Notes: generated by a model from the letters alone, not told the origin. Shown: positions 50,378 to 59,664, counted from the stretch's first letter. The stretch is DNA of 64,000 nucleotides from Rhodocyclaceae bacterium (GCA_016718525.1 JADKDD010000001.1:372001-436000); one strand, 5' to 3'. Numbers and translations: made by a program.

Positions 50378-52579
50378 TCAGGATTCGAGTGCCCGCAACT
50401 CTGCGTTGGAATATCTTAAACGGCCGGCGAGTACGCTGGCGAGGCCTTCCATCAGTCGCAAACCAAGTTTCTTGTGCTGTTCGGCAAGCGAATCGAAGGC
50501 TTTGCGTGACAGAACATATAGATCAGTATCGGAAAAAGCCACCGCATCAGCCGAACGTACCTCACCATCAAGGAAGCCCATTTCGCCAAAAAATGCGCCA
50601 CGCCCGAATGTGCCTATGTGATGAAATCGCTTGTCAGCCAGGGGGAGCAGGATGCGCACCGCACCGCGGCGAATCAGATACAGTTCGTCGCCACGATCAC
50701 CTCGTGCAAAGATTTTCTGTCCCGAAACGAATGTGCGCTTCTCCATGCAAACTTCCAATGCGGCCAAAGTTGCTTCTTTCCGACCGCTGAATAAATCGAG
50801 TTCGTTCAACTCAAGCAAGCTTTCGTCCTCATGGTCAAACGCGGTATCCTCAATGATCCGATCCTCGACCCACTCCAGTGCATCATCGAGCGCATCAAAC
50901 ACCTTTACCGGATTGTTGCGCCGGATGAGACCGACGCGATCAAAGTATTCCTGCACATCTCGGCCAGAAGGAAGGTTTTGCGGAATTTGGCTGAAAATCA
51001 GGGTTCCATTTTTGTCAGCAAGGACGTCTTTGAGTTGTTCAAGCAGGTGAGCGGCGGTGACGTCCACAGTCTGGATCCGGCGCATATCAAGAATGACAAA
51101 ATCCCGTTTTTTTAGTTCCGGTTCGATGTTGAGATACAGTTGGTTGGCGGTCCCGAAAAAAAGACTTCCCTGTAGTTCAAAAACGACGGCGCGGTCGCCA
51201 TGGGCCGTCAAAATACCCATTTCCTCCCGGGTGCGGACACGCTTTGACGACAATTCATTGCCAAGCAGTTTCCGGTGAACGACGGAGCCACCAATTTGTT
51301 CGCGCAGGAAAAGCCCGATCGCCAGCAATATTCCCGTTCCGGATGCTGCAATCAGGCTAACTGTTAACGCCGTGATTACCACTGCTGCGATCACCGCAAA
51401 ATCAAGAATTGTCTGGCGGGATTTCAAGAACTGCAGGCTATTCAGATCAATCATCCGGCTGCCGATGACGAGCAATATTCCGGCAAGTGCTGCTACTGGA
51501 ATCCACGAGATGTATTCTGCCAACAGCAGAAAGGCGGTTAAGACCAGCACGCCCTCAACAGTTCCCGAAAACCGGCTGTTACCTCCAGCGGAAATATTGA
51601 CCAGCGTCGCGCTCATGGTTCCCGCGCCGGAGACTCCCCCAGCAAACCCTGCGGCGAGATTGCCCAAGCCCTGACCAATAAGTTCGCGATCTGAATCATG
51701 CCGGGAGCGCGTCAGCGCATCCAATACAAGACAGGTCTTCAGTGTGTCGATCGATAGCAATACCGCAAGTGTCAATGCAGGCACAGCGACATATTTAAAT
51801 TGATGCCAGCTCAGGTCAGCCACTGCATTCCATCGCATATTAAGGCTGCCAAGGAAGTCACCGGAGCCACCGTTGCCAATAACGCCGATAACAAAGGGAT
51901 TGCCTTTTAGCGCGAGTAAAGTGGAATCCGTCAGCGCCAGTCCATGATAAGTCGCGATTCCTGCGGCAAGGCCTAGAATGGCACCAGGGACCGATTTCGT
52001 GATCTTGGGAGTGATGAGCATGACCGCAATAGTGACGATCCCAACGGTGATTCCCTGCCACCGCCATAGATCGTAGCTACCCAGTGCCGACCAAACGGAA
52101 AGACCGCCCGTGACACCCAGAAATTTTGGAAGCTGACTGCCAATGACGATTAGTCCTACTCCTGACAAGTAGCCACTGACGACCGGATAGGGCATGTATT
52201 TGATCAAGCGCCCTAGTCGCAAAAGTCCAAATAGGATTTGCATCGATCCCGCCAGCAGGCCGAGCAAGGACAGCATCAGCAGCGTGGTGGTGACGGAAAT
52301 GCCATCGTGAATAGCACTAATGGCGAAGGCTGAAAGCACCGCAGCCGCCGGGGCACATGGCGCGGTGATCAGACGCCGGGTTCCACCAAAGGCAGGGGCA
52401 ATCAATCCCAGCGCGGCCGCACCGATAATTCCAGCTAAGGCGCCGAATCCAGCTTGATTCGGCCCAACCGCTGAGAAAATCGCCACCCCATAGGCAACGG
52501 ATGCCGGCAATGCAACCAGCATCGCCGCAAAACCGCCCCATAAATCACTCATTAGGTGATCAAGTTTAAATAGCTTCAT
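50378..52579 (-). CDS. SulP anion transporter with STAS and cyclic-nucleotide-binding domains
   Basis: The 733-residue product combines three parts. First is a SulP permease domain of 11-14 helices (about 1-400, with ITAPCAPAAAVLSAF and GFAGGVSGAGTMSATLVNISAG). Next is a STAS domain (about 440-550, ELQGSLFFGTANQLYLNIE and FVILDMRRIQTVDVTAAHL). Last is a CRP-type cNMP-binding domain (about 600-725, KIFARGDRGDELYLIRRGAVRI and GRGAFFGEMGFLDGE). SulP proteins carry sulfate, bicarbonate or dicarboxylates. The substrate cannot be read here. The terminal domain suggests regulation by a cyclic nucleotide. Confidence 0.92.
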   Translation of the reverse strand: MKLFKLDHLMSDLWGGFAAMLVALPASVAYGVAIFSAVGPNQAGFGALAGIIGAAALGLIAPAFGGTRRLITAPCAPAAAVLSAFAISAIHDGISVTTTLLMLSLLGLLAGSMQILFGLLRLGRLIKYMPYPVVSGYLSGVGLIVIGSQLPKFLGVTGGLSVWSALGSYDLWRWQGITVGIVTIAVMLITPKITKSVPGAILGLAAGIATYHGLALTDSTLLALKGNPFVIGVIGNGGSGDFLGSLNMRWNAVADLSWHQFKYVAVPALTLAVLLSIDTLKTCLVLDALTRSRHDSDRELIGQGLGNLAAGFAGGVSGAGTMSATLVNISAGGNSRFSGTVEGVLVLTAFLLLAEYISWIPVAALAGILLVIGSRMIDLNSLQFLKSRQTILDFAVIAAVVITALTVSLIAASGTGILLAIGLFLREQIGGSVVHRKLLGNELSSKRVRTREEMGILTAHGDRAVVFELQGSLFFGTANQLYLNIEPELKKRDFVILDMRRIQTVDVTAAHLLEQLKDVLADKNGTLIFSQIPQNLPSGRDVQEYFDRVGLIRRNNPVKVFDALDDALEWVEDRIIEDTAFDHEDESLLELNELDLFSGRKEATLAALEVCMEKRTFVSGQKIFARGDRGDELYLIRRGAVRILLPLADKRFHHIGTFGRGAFFGEMGFLDGEVRSADAVAFSDTDLYVLSRKAFDSLAEQHKKLGLRLMEGLASVLAGRLRYSNAELRALES

Positions 52580-52676
52580 CCGTGCTCCTCTGGCTTAGTC
52601 TGCCAGAAACTTCCATAAATTAAACAGAGATTCAATTCAGATTCGATGAAAACAAGTCTTCCCGTGCCTCCACGCA

Positions 52677-52682
52677 TATAAT
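52677..52682 (+). promoter_or_regulatory. -10 element of tRNA-Ser(TGA)
   Basis: TATAAT lies 9 bp upstream of the tRNA, the expected spacing. A clear -35 is not evident. Confidence 0.55.
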
Positions 52683-52691
52683 GCCGCGCTC

Positions 52692-52781
52692 GGAGGTGTG
52701 GCAGAGCGGTTGAATGCACCAGTCTTGAAAACTGGCAACGTCGCAAGGCGTTCGTGAGTTCGAATCTCACCGCCTCCGCCA
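52692..52781 (+). tRNA. tRNA-Ser (anticodon TGA)
   Basis: This is a class II tRNA of 90 nt. The acceptor GGAGGTG pairs with CGCCTCC (one G-U). The anticodon loop CTTGAAA gives TGA. There is a long variable arm, T-loop TTCGAAT and an encoded CCA. Confidence 0.96.
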
Positions 52782-52798
52782 AGCAACATCGCGTTCGT

Positions 52799-53230
52799 CT
52801 ATTTCATCGTCCATTCATTGCCGCATTTACGACATCGGGCGAGTAACCACACGCCACCCCCATGATTTTCCAGCGCCGGGTCACCTCCGTCCGGTAGCGG
52901 TGCCGGGCCCGAAGACTTGATCGAAAATCTTGCATAGGTTTCACATCCCGTACAGGTCGCCTGTTCGCCGAGGCGTTCGGCAACCTCCAAAAGCAAGTGG
53001 TAGCGCTTCCAACTAAACACGGTGATGGCAAGACCACTCAACAGCAGGATAACGCCCAACACACGTGATCTTGAGCCTGCTCCGGCAACTTCCAATCCAC
53101 TGACGAGCAAAATGACGCCAAGAAACCAAGTGACCAGCCACGCATGGCATTCAATCAACTGTCGCTCGTACCAGCGTCGAAACCCGTCAGTCCGAATGCG
53201 ATCGAGTGCGGCCACTGCAAACTCCAACAA
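52799..53230 (-). CDS. Hypothetical membrane protein with C-terminal zinc ribbon
   Basis: The 143-residue product has two membrane segments (about 28-48 and 56-75: AWLVTWFLGVILLVSGLEVA and VLGVILLLSGLAITVFSW). The cytoplasmic C terminus has paired CxxC motifs, CTGC (near 93) and CRKCG (near 134), as in a zinc ribbon. The last residues GNEWTMK resemble the usual ribbon ending. I do not know a named family. It ends 18 bp from tRNA-Ser on the opposite strand. Confidence 0.75.
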   Translation of the reverse strand: MLEFAVAALDRIRTDGFRRWYERQLIECHAWLVTWFLGVILLVSGLEVAGAGSRSRVLGVILLLSGLAITVFSWKRYHLLLEVAERLGEQATCTGCETYARFSIKSSGPAPLPDGGDPALENHGGGVWLLARCRKCGNEWTMK

Positions 53231-53323
53231 TCAGGTTGTGTCAGCTTAGGCCTGGTTTGCTGACAAGGCAATTCTATTTGCGGTGGTGGCGAGTGCCATT
53301 ACTACATCGACCAAACAAACAAC

Positions 53324-53345
53324 GGCGTGTGGTCAGCACCAACTC
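53324..53345 (+). repeat. Dispersed 28-bp repeat, copy 9
   Basis: GGCGT, 8 bases (GTGGTCAG), then CACCAACTC gives 13 of 14 core matches. It lies in the 144-bp gap between the zinc-ribbon gene and the GST gene. Confidence 0.75.
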
Positions 53346-53374
53346 GTGAAAACGCCCTGTTGATTTCCCGCAAA

Positions 53375-54028
53375 CTACTTTCGACCGGCCAGAAACGCAG
53401 CCATCCCGGCATCACGGTCGGCGGACACCTTGATGGCATGTGGCCGCCGTCCAACCAGTGTCAGGTATTCTGCCGCCGCAGGAATGGTTTCACCGAGCAT
53501 GTCGCGGCCGAAAATGCGTTTAGTCGTCTGCGTGACGAGAGGCAGGTGGACAAAAGCCGCGCAATCCGCATGGGTGAACTGATTGCCGGCGATAAAAGGT
53601 GAAAATTGAACCAATTGAGCGAGGCTGTTGATGCCACGTTTCAGCAGCAATTCGACTTCTTCCTTGGTTGCATCGGCGACTTTGCCGCCGAAGAAGGCTT
53701 CGGCATAAAGGCGCCGTGCCGGCAACTCCAAATGTAGTTCGAGATGTGCAATTAACTCGCGGCACTGAGCGCGGTTGAATGGATCTTTAGGGTACAAAGC
53801 AGGCGCAGGGAAACAGTCTTCAATATACTCAGTCAATACATGGGACTCGGTCAAGTTGCCGTGATCCGTTCGCAAGAAGGGTACTTTCCCCATCGACGAG
53901 TTCTTCAACATTGCTTCCGTTTGCGCCGGGTAGTGCGCTTCTTCAGCAAACTCGATACCCTTTTCCAATAACGCTAACTTGACTTTGTTGTAGTAGTTGC
54001 TTACTGAAAACCCGCAAAGTGTCAGCAT
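53375..54028 (-). CDS. Glutathione S-transferase family protein
   Basis: The 217-residue product has the thioredoxin-like N-terminal domain (MLTLCGFSVSNYYNKVKLAL, cis-Pro in GKVPFL, and ESHVLTEYIED for glutathione contact). The all-helical C-terminal domain has FTHADCAAFVHLPLV. The class and substrate cannot be assigned. It stands alone, divergent from the radical SAM gene. Confidence 0.9.
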   Translation of the reverse strand: MLTLCGFSVSNYYNKVKLALLEKGIEFAEEAHYPAQTEAMLKNSSMGKVPFLRTDHGNLTESHVLTEYIEDCFPAPALYPKDPFNRAQCRELIAHLELHLELPARRLYAEAFFGGKVADATKEEVELLLKRGINSLAQLVQFSPFIAGNQFTHADCAAFVHLPLVTQTTKRIFGRDMLGETIPAAAEYLTLVGRRPHAIKVSADRDAGMAAFLAGRK

Positions 54029-54095
54029 GTAAATCTCCTCTAACCGTTAAACGGAATTCGTTGAACCAAGCCTTGATTGTAGACTGAGCGTATCC

Positions 54096-54968
54096 ATGAA
54101 ACCGACGACCAAGCCGCTGACGCAGAAAATTCATCGTTTGACCCAACATGACCATCGTCGCGATAGCGTTGGCATGACCTATGTTTATCCGGTGATCTCG
54201 CGCCGCGCGGGTGGGGTTTCAATTGGCATCAACCTTAATCCGAACAATGCATGTAACTGGCAATGTGTCTATTGCCAGGTGCCAAACCTGACACGCGGGG
54301 GACCACCGCCGATAGACATGGCTAAGCTGGAGCGGGAACTGACCTTGTTTCTTGACGACGCGGTTCACGGCAACTTCATGCAGACACGTGTTGACCCCGA
54401 TATGCGTCGTCTGGTTGATGTGGCGTTTTCAGGAAACGGCGAACCTACCAGCGCAGCGGAGTTTCCGGATGCGGTGAGTTTGGCTATTACCGTGCTTGAG
54501 CGCTTTGGTCTGCGCGGGAAAACGCTATTGCGTTTGATCACTAACGGCAGCTTGCTTGATCGGCCCAAGGTGCAGTCCGGCATCGCGCAGCTTGGTGATG
54601 CGCCGGGGGAGGTTTGGTTCAAGATTGATGCCGTTAACAGCAGAGATTTAGCGCAGATCAACGGCACGAGGACTTCGCCGGACCGTCTGGCACGTCGGCT
54701 GCAGCGTTGTTTCGAATTTGCCCCGACATGGGTCCAGACCTGCGTATTTCTGCGTGACGGCAAACTCGCTATTGCTGACAGTTGGGAAGACTACCTCGGT
54801 TTGTTGGCAAGCGCAGCACCGAGCCTGCGCGGCGTACATTTGTATAGCTTGGCGCGCCAATCAATGCAGGACGAAGCGAGCCGCTTGGGGCAGTTGGATT
54901 TCGCCCAGATGGAAAAGCTGGCAACACAAATCAGAAAACTCGGACTGACCGTGACAGTCAATCCGTGA
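54096..54968 (+). CDS. Radical SAM protein
   Basis: The 290-residue product has the [4Fe-4S] motif CxxxCxxC at Cys53, Cys57 and Cys60 (NACNWQCVYCQVP), FSGNGEPT as the SAM-contact segment, and LRLITNGSLL and WFKIDAVN further on. It resembles the small wyosine-type radical SAM group of unknown substrate. The next gene is a convergent XRE-type regulator. No partner gene tells what it modifies. Confidence 0.88.
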   Translation: MKPTTKPLTQKIHRLTQHDHRRDSVGMTYVYPVISRRAGGVSIGINLNPNNACNWQCVYCQVPNLTRGGPPPIDMAKLERELTLFLDDAVHGNFMQTRVDPDMRRLVDVAFSGNGEPTSAAEFPDAVSLAITVLERFGLRGKTLLRLITNGSLLDRPKVQSGIAQLGDAPGEVWFKIDAVNSRDLAQINGTRTSPDRLARRLQRCFEFAPTWVQTCVFLRDGKLAIADSWEDYLGLLASAAPSLRGVHLYSLARQSMQDEASRLGQLDFAQMEKLATQIRKLGLTVTVNP

Positions 54969-54977
54969 CGCGGTCAG

Positions 54978-55268
54978 TCAGGCCTTCTTGGTCGCCTTCG
55001 CCAGCTTTTTCAGATCTTTAAGCAAGGCGGGGTTATTTGCCTTTAGGTACTCTATTACCTCGAAATCTTCCCTGCGCACCTTGGCGATGTCCAATTGCTC
55101 GACGTGAACCAAGCGGAGCAGGTGTTGCACCGATCGTGGCATATTGCGGCCACTTTCGTAGCGCGATCCACCGCTTTGGGTGACGCCCAACTTCGACCAA
55201 AACGTCTGCTGGTTAACGCCCAGTTTGCGACGAATCGCTCGTGCGTCGATTTTGTCAGATGCTTTCAT
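54978..55268 (-). CDS. Small XRE-family helix-turn-helix protein
   Basis: The 96-residue product has a helix-turn-helix of the XRE type at about 8-60 (RRKLGVNQQTFWSKLGVTQS and GSRYESGRNMP), followed by a Lys-rich tail. I chose the ATG at 55268 because GGAGGGA lies upstream. The frame could extend five codons further. There is no toxin-type partner beside it, so a toxin-antitoxin role is not supported. Confidence 0.82.
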   Translation of the reverse strand: MKASDKIDARAIRRKLGVNQQTFWSKLGVTQSGGSRYESGRNMPRSVQHLLRLVHVEQLDIAKVRREDFEVIEYLKANNPALLKDLKKLAKATKKA

Positions 55269-55534
55269 GATGGTCCCTCCCATAACTTACAGGTTGATGG
55301 CGTGGCACTCTTTCATGATCTGGTCGAGTAAACGGCGTGTATGCAAAGAACTGCGTTGCGCCATTCCAAGCCATACAGCCAAAAGTATAGGCAGCTTGAA
55401 ATCAACATACAAGTCGCCTTTATAAGCCGCCACGGATGCCGCACCGGCACCAATTCATGCGCAAAGCTGCGACGATTCCGGCACGTGCTGAGTTAAAATT
55501 CGGCCAGTCAATTCACTCCTATAAGCAGAATTTC

Positions 55535-56776
55535 ATGTCATTGATTGTTCAGAAGTACGGCGGCACCTCCATGGGGACGCCGGAGCGTATTCGGAATGTC
55601 GCACGGCGCGTGCTGCGGTGGAAGGCCAAGGGTCACCAAATCGTTGTCGTCGTCTCGGCGATGTCGGGCGAAACCAACCGCCTGATTGCGTTAGCCAAGG
55701 ACGTCTCGCCGGTACCTGATTCGCGAGAGCTGGATGTAATGGTGTCCACTGGCGAACAAGTGGCGATTGCGCTGTTGGCTATGGCGCTGAAAGACCTTGG
55801 TGCCAAAGCGCGCAGCTATACCGGAACGCAGGTTCGTGTACTCACCGATAGTACGCACACCAAGGCGCGAATCCTTGAGATCGACGACACCAATATCCGT
55901 CGCGATCTCGATCAGGATACAGTCGTCATTGTTGCCGGATTCCAGGGTGTCGACGCCGAGGGCAACATCACCACGCTTGGTCGCGGCGGTTCCGATACCT
56001 CGGGCGTGGCCCTGGCAGCAGCCTTGTCGGCGGACGAATGTCAAATTTATACCGACGTTGATGGCGTCTACACCACGGATCCGCGTATCGTGCCGGAGGC
56101 GCGCAAGCTGGATCAGATCACCTTTGAGGAAATGCTGGAAATGGCGAGCCTTGGCTCCAAGGTTCTGCAAATCCGTTCAGTTGAATTTGCCGGGAAATAC
56201 AAAGTCAAATTACGCGTGCTGTCCAGCTTCGAGGAAGAGGGCAAGGAAACGCTGGGTACACTAATTACGTTTGAGGAAGACACCACCATGGAGCAACCGA
56301 TTATTTCCGGCATCGCCTTTACCCGCGACGAGGCCAAGCTGACGATGCTGGGCGTTCCCGACAAACCTGGTATCGCGTACCAAATTCTTGGTCCGGTGTC
56401 AGAGGCCAATATTGATGTCGACATGATTATTCAAAACGTTGGCCATGATGGCTTGGCGGACTTTTCTTTTACCGTCAGCCGTGGTGATTTTGCGCGTGCG
56501 TTCGAATTGCTCGATAAGCAAATCAAGCCGCACGTTGGCGCCCGTTCGGTCGAGGGCGACGACAGAATTTGCAAGGTCTCTGCAGTTGGCGTCGGAATGC
56601 GCTCGCATCCGGGTGTGGCCAGCAAGATGTTCCGTGCCTTGGCGGAGGAGGGGATCAATCTGCAGATGATCTCGACCTCCGAAATCAAGATTTCGGTTGT
56701 GCTCGATGAAAAATACGTCGAGCTTGCTGTTCGTGTCTTGCACAAGGCATTTGAACTTGATCAGTTGCCTGCGTAA
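55535..56776 (+). CDS. lysC: Aspartokinase
   Basis: The enzyme phosphorylates aspartate, the first step toward lysine, threonine, methionine and diaminopimelate. The 413-residue product has the N-terminal kinase motif VQKYGGTSMG (5-14) and IVVVVSAMSGETNRLI, then two C-terminal ACT domains (GIAFTRDEAKLTMLGVPDKP and VSAVGVGMRSHPGVASKMF) for feedback control. It is the monofunctional form. The ATG at 55535 gives the typical MSLIVQKYGG start; the longer frame is not family-like. A hairpin follows the stop. Confidence 0.96.
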   Translation: MSLIVQKYGGTSMGTPERIRNVARRVLRWKAKGHQIVVVVSAMSGETNRLIALAKDVSPVPDSRELDVMVSTGEQVAIALLAMALKDLGAKARSYTGTQVRVLTDSTHTKARILEIDDTNIRRDLDQDTVVIVAGFQGVDAEGNITTLGRGGSDTSGVALAAALSADECQIYTDVDGVYTTDPRIVPEARKLDQITFEEMLEMASLGSKVLQIRSVEFAGKYKVKLRVLSSFEEEGKETLGTLITFEEDTTMEQPIISGIAFTRDEAKLTMLGVPDKPGIAYQILGPVSEANIDVDMIIQNVGHDGLADFSFTVSRGDFARAFELLDKQIKPHVGARSVEGDDRICKVSAVGVGMRSHPGVASKMFRALAEEGINLQMISTSEIKISVVLDEKYVELAVRVLHKAFELDQLPA

Positions 56777-56787
56777 GGCAAGAAAAA

Positions 56788-56808
56788 AGCCCCGTAAATT
56801 TTGGGGCT
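56788..56808 (+). terminator. Weak hairpin terminator after lysC
   Basis: AGCCCC and GGGGCT pair around a 9-nt loop 12 bp after lysC. The T tract is short, so termination may be partial. Confidence 0.6.
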
Positions 56809-56822
56809 ATTCGATGTAAAAC

Positions 56823-56897
56823 TGGTGGGCGGTACTGGGATCGAACCAGTGGCTTCCACCGTGTGAAGGTGGCACTCTACCGCTGAGTTAACCGCCC
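56823..56897 (-). tRNA. tRNA-Val (anticodon CAC)
   Basis: This is a 75-nt cloverleaf on the minus strand with acceptor GGGCGGT/ACCGCCC, anticodon stem CCACC/GGTGG around TTCACAC (CAC), T-loop TTCGATC and an encoded CCA. It is divergent from gltX. Confidence 0.96.
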
Positions 56898-56974
56898 GCG
56901 AAAGAGCGGCGGATTTAATCACAAGCGGCCCGTGAGGTCAATGCTACCAGGCGCACACTGAGTGAGTAAATGTG

Positions 56975-58369
56975 ATGACGGTACGTACCCGATTTGCCCC
57001 AAGCCCGACAGGATTTTTGCATATAGGCGGCGCCCGCACGGCATTGTTTTCGTGGGCCTATGCCCGTCGCCATGGCGGCACTTTTTTGCTGCGGATTGAA
57101 GATACCGACGTCGCGCGCTCGACACCGGAGGCGGTGCAGGCAATTCTCGACGGTATGCAATGGCTCGGCCTTGCCCATGACGAAGGTCCGTTTTACCAAA
57201 TGCAGCGGATGGCGCGTTATGGCGAGGTTATCCAGCAAATGCTGACATCGGGCAGCGCGTATCACTGCTACATGTCCAAAGACGATCTGGACACGTTGCG
57301 TGCCGAGCAGGAAGCACGCAAACAAAAGCCTCGCTATGACGGACGTTGGCGTCCCGAGCCGGGCAAGACTTTGCCTCCCGCGCCGGCGGGCGTTATTCCG
57401 GTGGTCCGTTTTCGCAATCCGACGGATGGTGTGGTGAGCTGGGACGATCAGGTCAAAGGCAAAATCGAGTTTGCCAATGCGGAACTCGACGATTTCATCA
57501 TTGCGCGTGGCGATGGCACGCCGACCTACAATTTTTGCGTGGTGGTAGACGACTGGGACATGGCAATCACCCATGTGATCCGCGGCGATGATCACGTGAA
57601 TAACACACCACGGCAAATCAATTTGCTGCGCGCACTTGGCGCACCGGTACCTGCGTATGCACATCTATCGATGATTCTTGGTGATGACGGACAAAAACTC
57701 TCCAAGCGTCATGGCGCAGTGTCGGTCATGCAGTATGACGATGATGGGTACCTGCCCGAAGCGGTGTTGAACTATTTGGCACGTCTAGGTTGGTCGCACG
57801 GCAACGAGGAGGTTTTTACGATGGAGCAGTTCGTGGCGTGGTTCGACCTCGACCACGTTACCGCGTCAGCTGCGCAATTCAACACGGAAAAGCTGAACTG
57901 GTTGAACGCGCATTACCTCAAATTGGCAGACGACCAACGGCTCGCAGTTGAAATTCACCGGCGCCTGAAAGCCAGTGGTGTGGACACGGGCGTCAGCAAT
58001 ATCGATGCTGCGGGAATCGCCGCCATCAACAAGGACCGTGTCGGCAATCTCAATGAACTCAGTGACATCGCCCACTTGTTTTATGTTGCGCCAGGTATCT
58101 CGAATGAGTTGGCATCGATGCACTTGACGGAGGTTGCGGTAGCCGCACTGAGGGATTTGCGAACCCGGCTGCAAGATGCTGTTTGGACTGCTCCGGAGTT
58201 GTCGGCCACGGTCAAACAAACTTTGACAGCAACTGGTCTAAAGATGCCGCAAGTCGCCATCCCGCTGCGGGTGGCGCTGTTTGGCCAGACCCAATCCGCG
58301 GCGATCGATAAAGTCCTCGCGGTACTCGGTCGCGAAGAAACGCTCAAGCGGCTTGATCGGGTGCTGTAG
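56975..58369 (+). CDS. gltX: Glutamate--tRNA ligase
   Basis: The enzyme charges tRNA-Glu. This class I synthetase of 464 residues has the HIGH-type motif FAPSPTGFLHIGGART (His16), the KMSKS variant KLSKRHG (about 241) and the C-terminal helical anticodon-binding part. The length is normal for the discriminating form. I chose the ATG at 56975; a GTG one codon earlier is possible. Its 3' end overlaps the convergent hypothetical gene by 26 bp. Confidence 0.96.
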   Translation: MTVRTRFAPSPTGFLHIGGARTALFSWAYARRHGGTFLLRIEDTDVARSTPEAVQAILDGMQWLGLAHDEGPFYQMQRMARYGEVIQQMLTSGSAYHCYMSKDDLDTLRAEQEARKQKPRYDGRWRPEPGKTLPPAPAGVIPVVRFRNPTDGVVSWDDQVKGKIEFANAELDDFIIARGDGTPTYNFCVVVDDWDMAITHVIRGDDHVNNTPRQINLLRALGAPVPAYAHLSMILGDDGQKLSKRHGAVSVMQYDDDGYLPEAVLNYLARLGWSHGNEEVFTMEQFVAWFDLDHVTASAAQFNTEKLNWLNAHYLKLADDQRLAVEIHRRLKASGVDTGVSNIDAAGIAAINKDRVGNLNELSDIAHLFYVAPGISNELASMHLTEVAVAALRDLRTRLQDAVWTAPELSATVKQTLTATGLKMPQVAIPLRVALFGQTQSAAIDKVLAVLGREETLKRLDRVL

Positions 58370-58925
58370 GTAACGGATTCCGGACGAAACGGTAGCGCTT
58401 CTCCAACTCGGTCGAGGCAATTGCCGTAAGTGGTAGCTGCGAATCTCCCCAGCGCAGTCCTAGCGAACTGTTGCTGCCGCCCATACCATTGAGCAGTTCG
58501 ACTTCGCTGGCACGGTGACCACTGTTGTCGCATACATCATCCAGGAGTTTCGACAGGTCGCGGTCGGCAACGACGCCAATGCCATGCTCGCTTTCCAGCA
58601 ACAGGTTCCCTTGTTCATCCAGCATCGCGTCCTTTATGGAAACCAACGACAGTCCGGTGTGGGTTTCCAGTTGTCCGCCAGCCCCGATCCGCACTACCCA
58701 TGGCGTGTAATCCAAGGCTACGAATACCTGTTGCGGACCGTTTTGCACATACCAGCAACCATGTGCATCGGCGGCGTAGTTTCGTCCCAAAAACGCCACC
58801 AACCCGGCATGACGGACGATTTCATTCTTGAGTCGCCACTGGCCGCGACGATCAAGCCGCAGCCAGCCAAATACGGACGGTACATCGGGCCATTTGGCCA
58901 TTGCCCGCGCGACGGAGTCGTCCAT
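58344..58925 (-). CDS. Conserved hypothetical protein of betaproteobacterial type
   Basis: The 193-residue soluble protein has WPDVPSVFGWLRLDRRGQWR, HAGLVAFLGRNYAADAHGCW and YVQNGPQQVFVALDYTPWVV, then a Leu-rich C terminus with ELEKRYRFVRNPLP. I recall this pattern as a DUF of betaproteobacteria but cannot name it with certainty. No catalytic motif is evident. It follows the GST gene by 22 bp on the same strand, and its end overlaps gltX. Confidence 0.75.
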   Translation of the reverse strand: MDDSVARAMAKWPDVPSVFGWLRLDRRGQWRLKNEIVRHAGLVAFLGRNYAADAHGCWYVQNGPQQVFVALDYTPWVVRIGAGGQLETHTGLSLVSIKDAMLDEQGNLLLESEHGIGVVADRDLSKLLDDVCDNSGHRASEVELLNGMGGSNSSLGLRWGDSQLPLTAIASTELEKRYRFVRNPLPTAPDQAA

Positions 58926-58947
58926 CCGATTTTGCTACCGCAAGGTT

Positions 58948-59637
58948 TCAGGTGGCGACAGGCACACGATAATCGGCAGTGATTTTTCCGACGGTGGCGA
59001 TCTCGGCATCGTGCGGCGGATCGCGAAAATCCTCGGCCAGCGCTTCAGTCTCCCATTGGCGCATGGCCGGATGTTGCAGCATGTGGGAGAGATAAGCGGC
59101 AGCAGCACCAGTTGGCGCGACGCCATAGGTGCGGAATCGATAGACCACCGGTGCAAAGAATGCGTCGACCGCAGTGAATTTCGCACCCGCCAGAAACGGC
59201 CCGCCAAATCGGCCGAGACCTTCGGTCCACAGTGCTTCGACCCGCGCGATGTCGGCAAGCAATTCGGGCGAGCGTGCGGTGACTTCAACACGGACGCCAA
59301 CGTTCATGCCGTGCTGTCCGCGCAAGGCACCAAAGCCGGAATGCATTTCCGCTGCCGCGCAGCGCGCCCAGGCGCGAGCATTCGCGTCGGCCGGCCAAAC
59401 GCCGGTATGTCGCTCGGCAAGGTACTCGGTGATGGCAAGCGAATCCCACACGGTCGTCTCGCCGTCAACCAGGCAGGGGACTTTTCCGGCGGGCGAGAAC
59501 TTGCGAAATTCGATGGCGACCTTGTCGTCAAAGTGATGCAGGTTTTCAGTGAACTCGATGCCGAGCGTCCGCATCAATACCCAGGGACGCAGTGACCACG
59601 AGGAATAATTTTTGTTGGCGATATGCAAGGTGTACAT
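58948..59637 (-). CDS. Glutathione S-transferase, YfcF-like
   Basis: The 229-residue product has the N-terminal thioredoxin fold (LHIANKNYSSWSLRPWVLM, GKVPCLVDG with cis-Pro, and WDSLAITEYLAE) and the C-terminal helical domain with AVDAFFAPVVYRFRTYG. The NKNYSSWSLRPWVL start is typical of YfcF-type enzymes, which act in peroxide defence. The ATG at 59637 has GGAG upstream. The gcvR gene lies 27 bp upstream on the same strand. Confidence 0.9.
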   Translation of the reverse strand: MYTLHIANKNYSSWSLRPWVLMRTLGIEFTENLHHFDDKVAIEFRKFSPAGKVPCLVDGETTVWDSLAITEYLAERHTGVWPADANARAWARCAAAEMHSGFGALRGQHGMNVGVRVEVTARSPELLADIARVEALWTEGLGRFGGPFLAGAKFTAVDAFFAPVVYRFRTYGVAPTGAAAAYLSHMLQHPAMRQWETEALAEDFRDPPHDAEIATVGKITADYRVPVAT

Positions 59638-59664
59638 GAGCGCTCCTGTCTGCTGCAAATTGGC

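Noticed and set aside
54978..55268. XRE protein as the antitoxin of a toxin-antitoxin pair
   Set aside because: No small toxin-like gene lies beside it on the same strand; neighbours are a radical SAM gene and lysC.
55434..55460. CACCAATTC with a similar spacer upstream of lysC as a repeat copy
   Set aside because: It has about 9-10 of 14 core matches, a level expected several times by chance in 64 kb.
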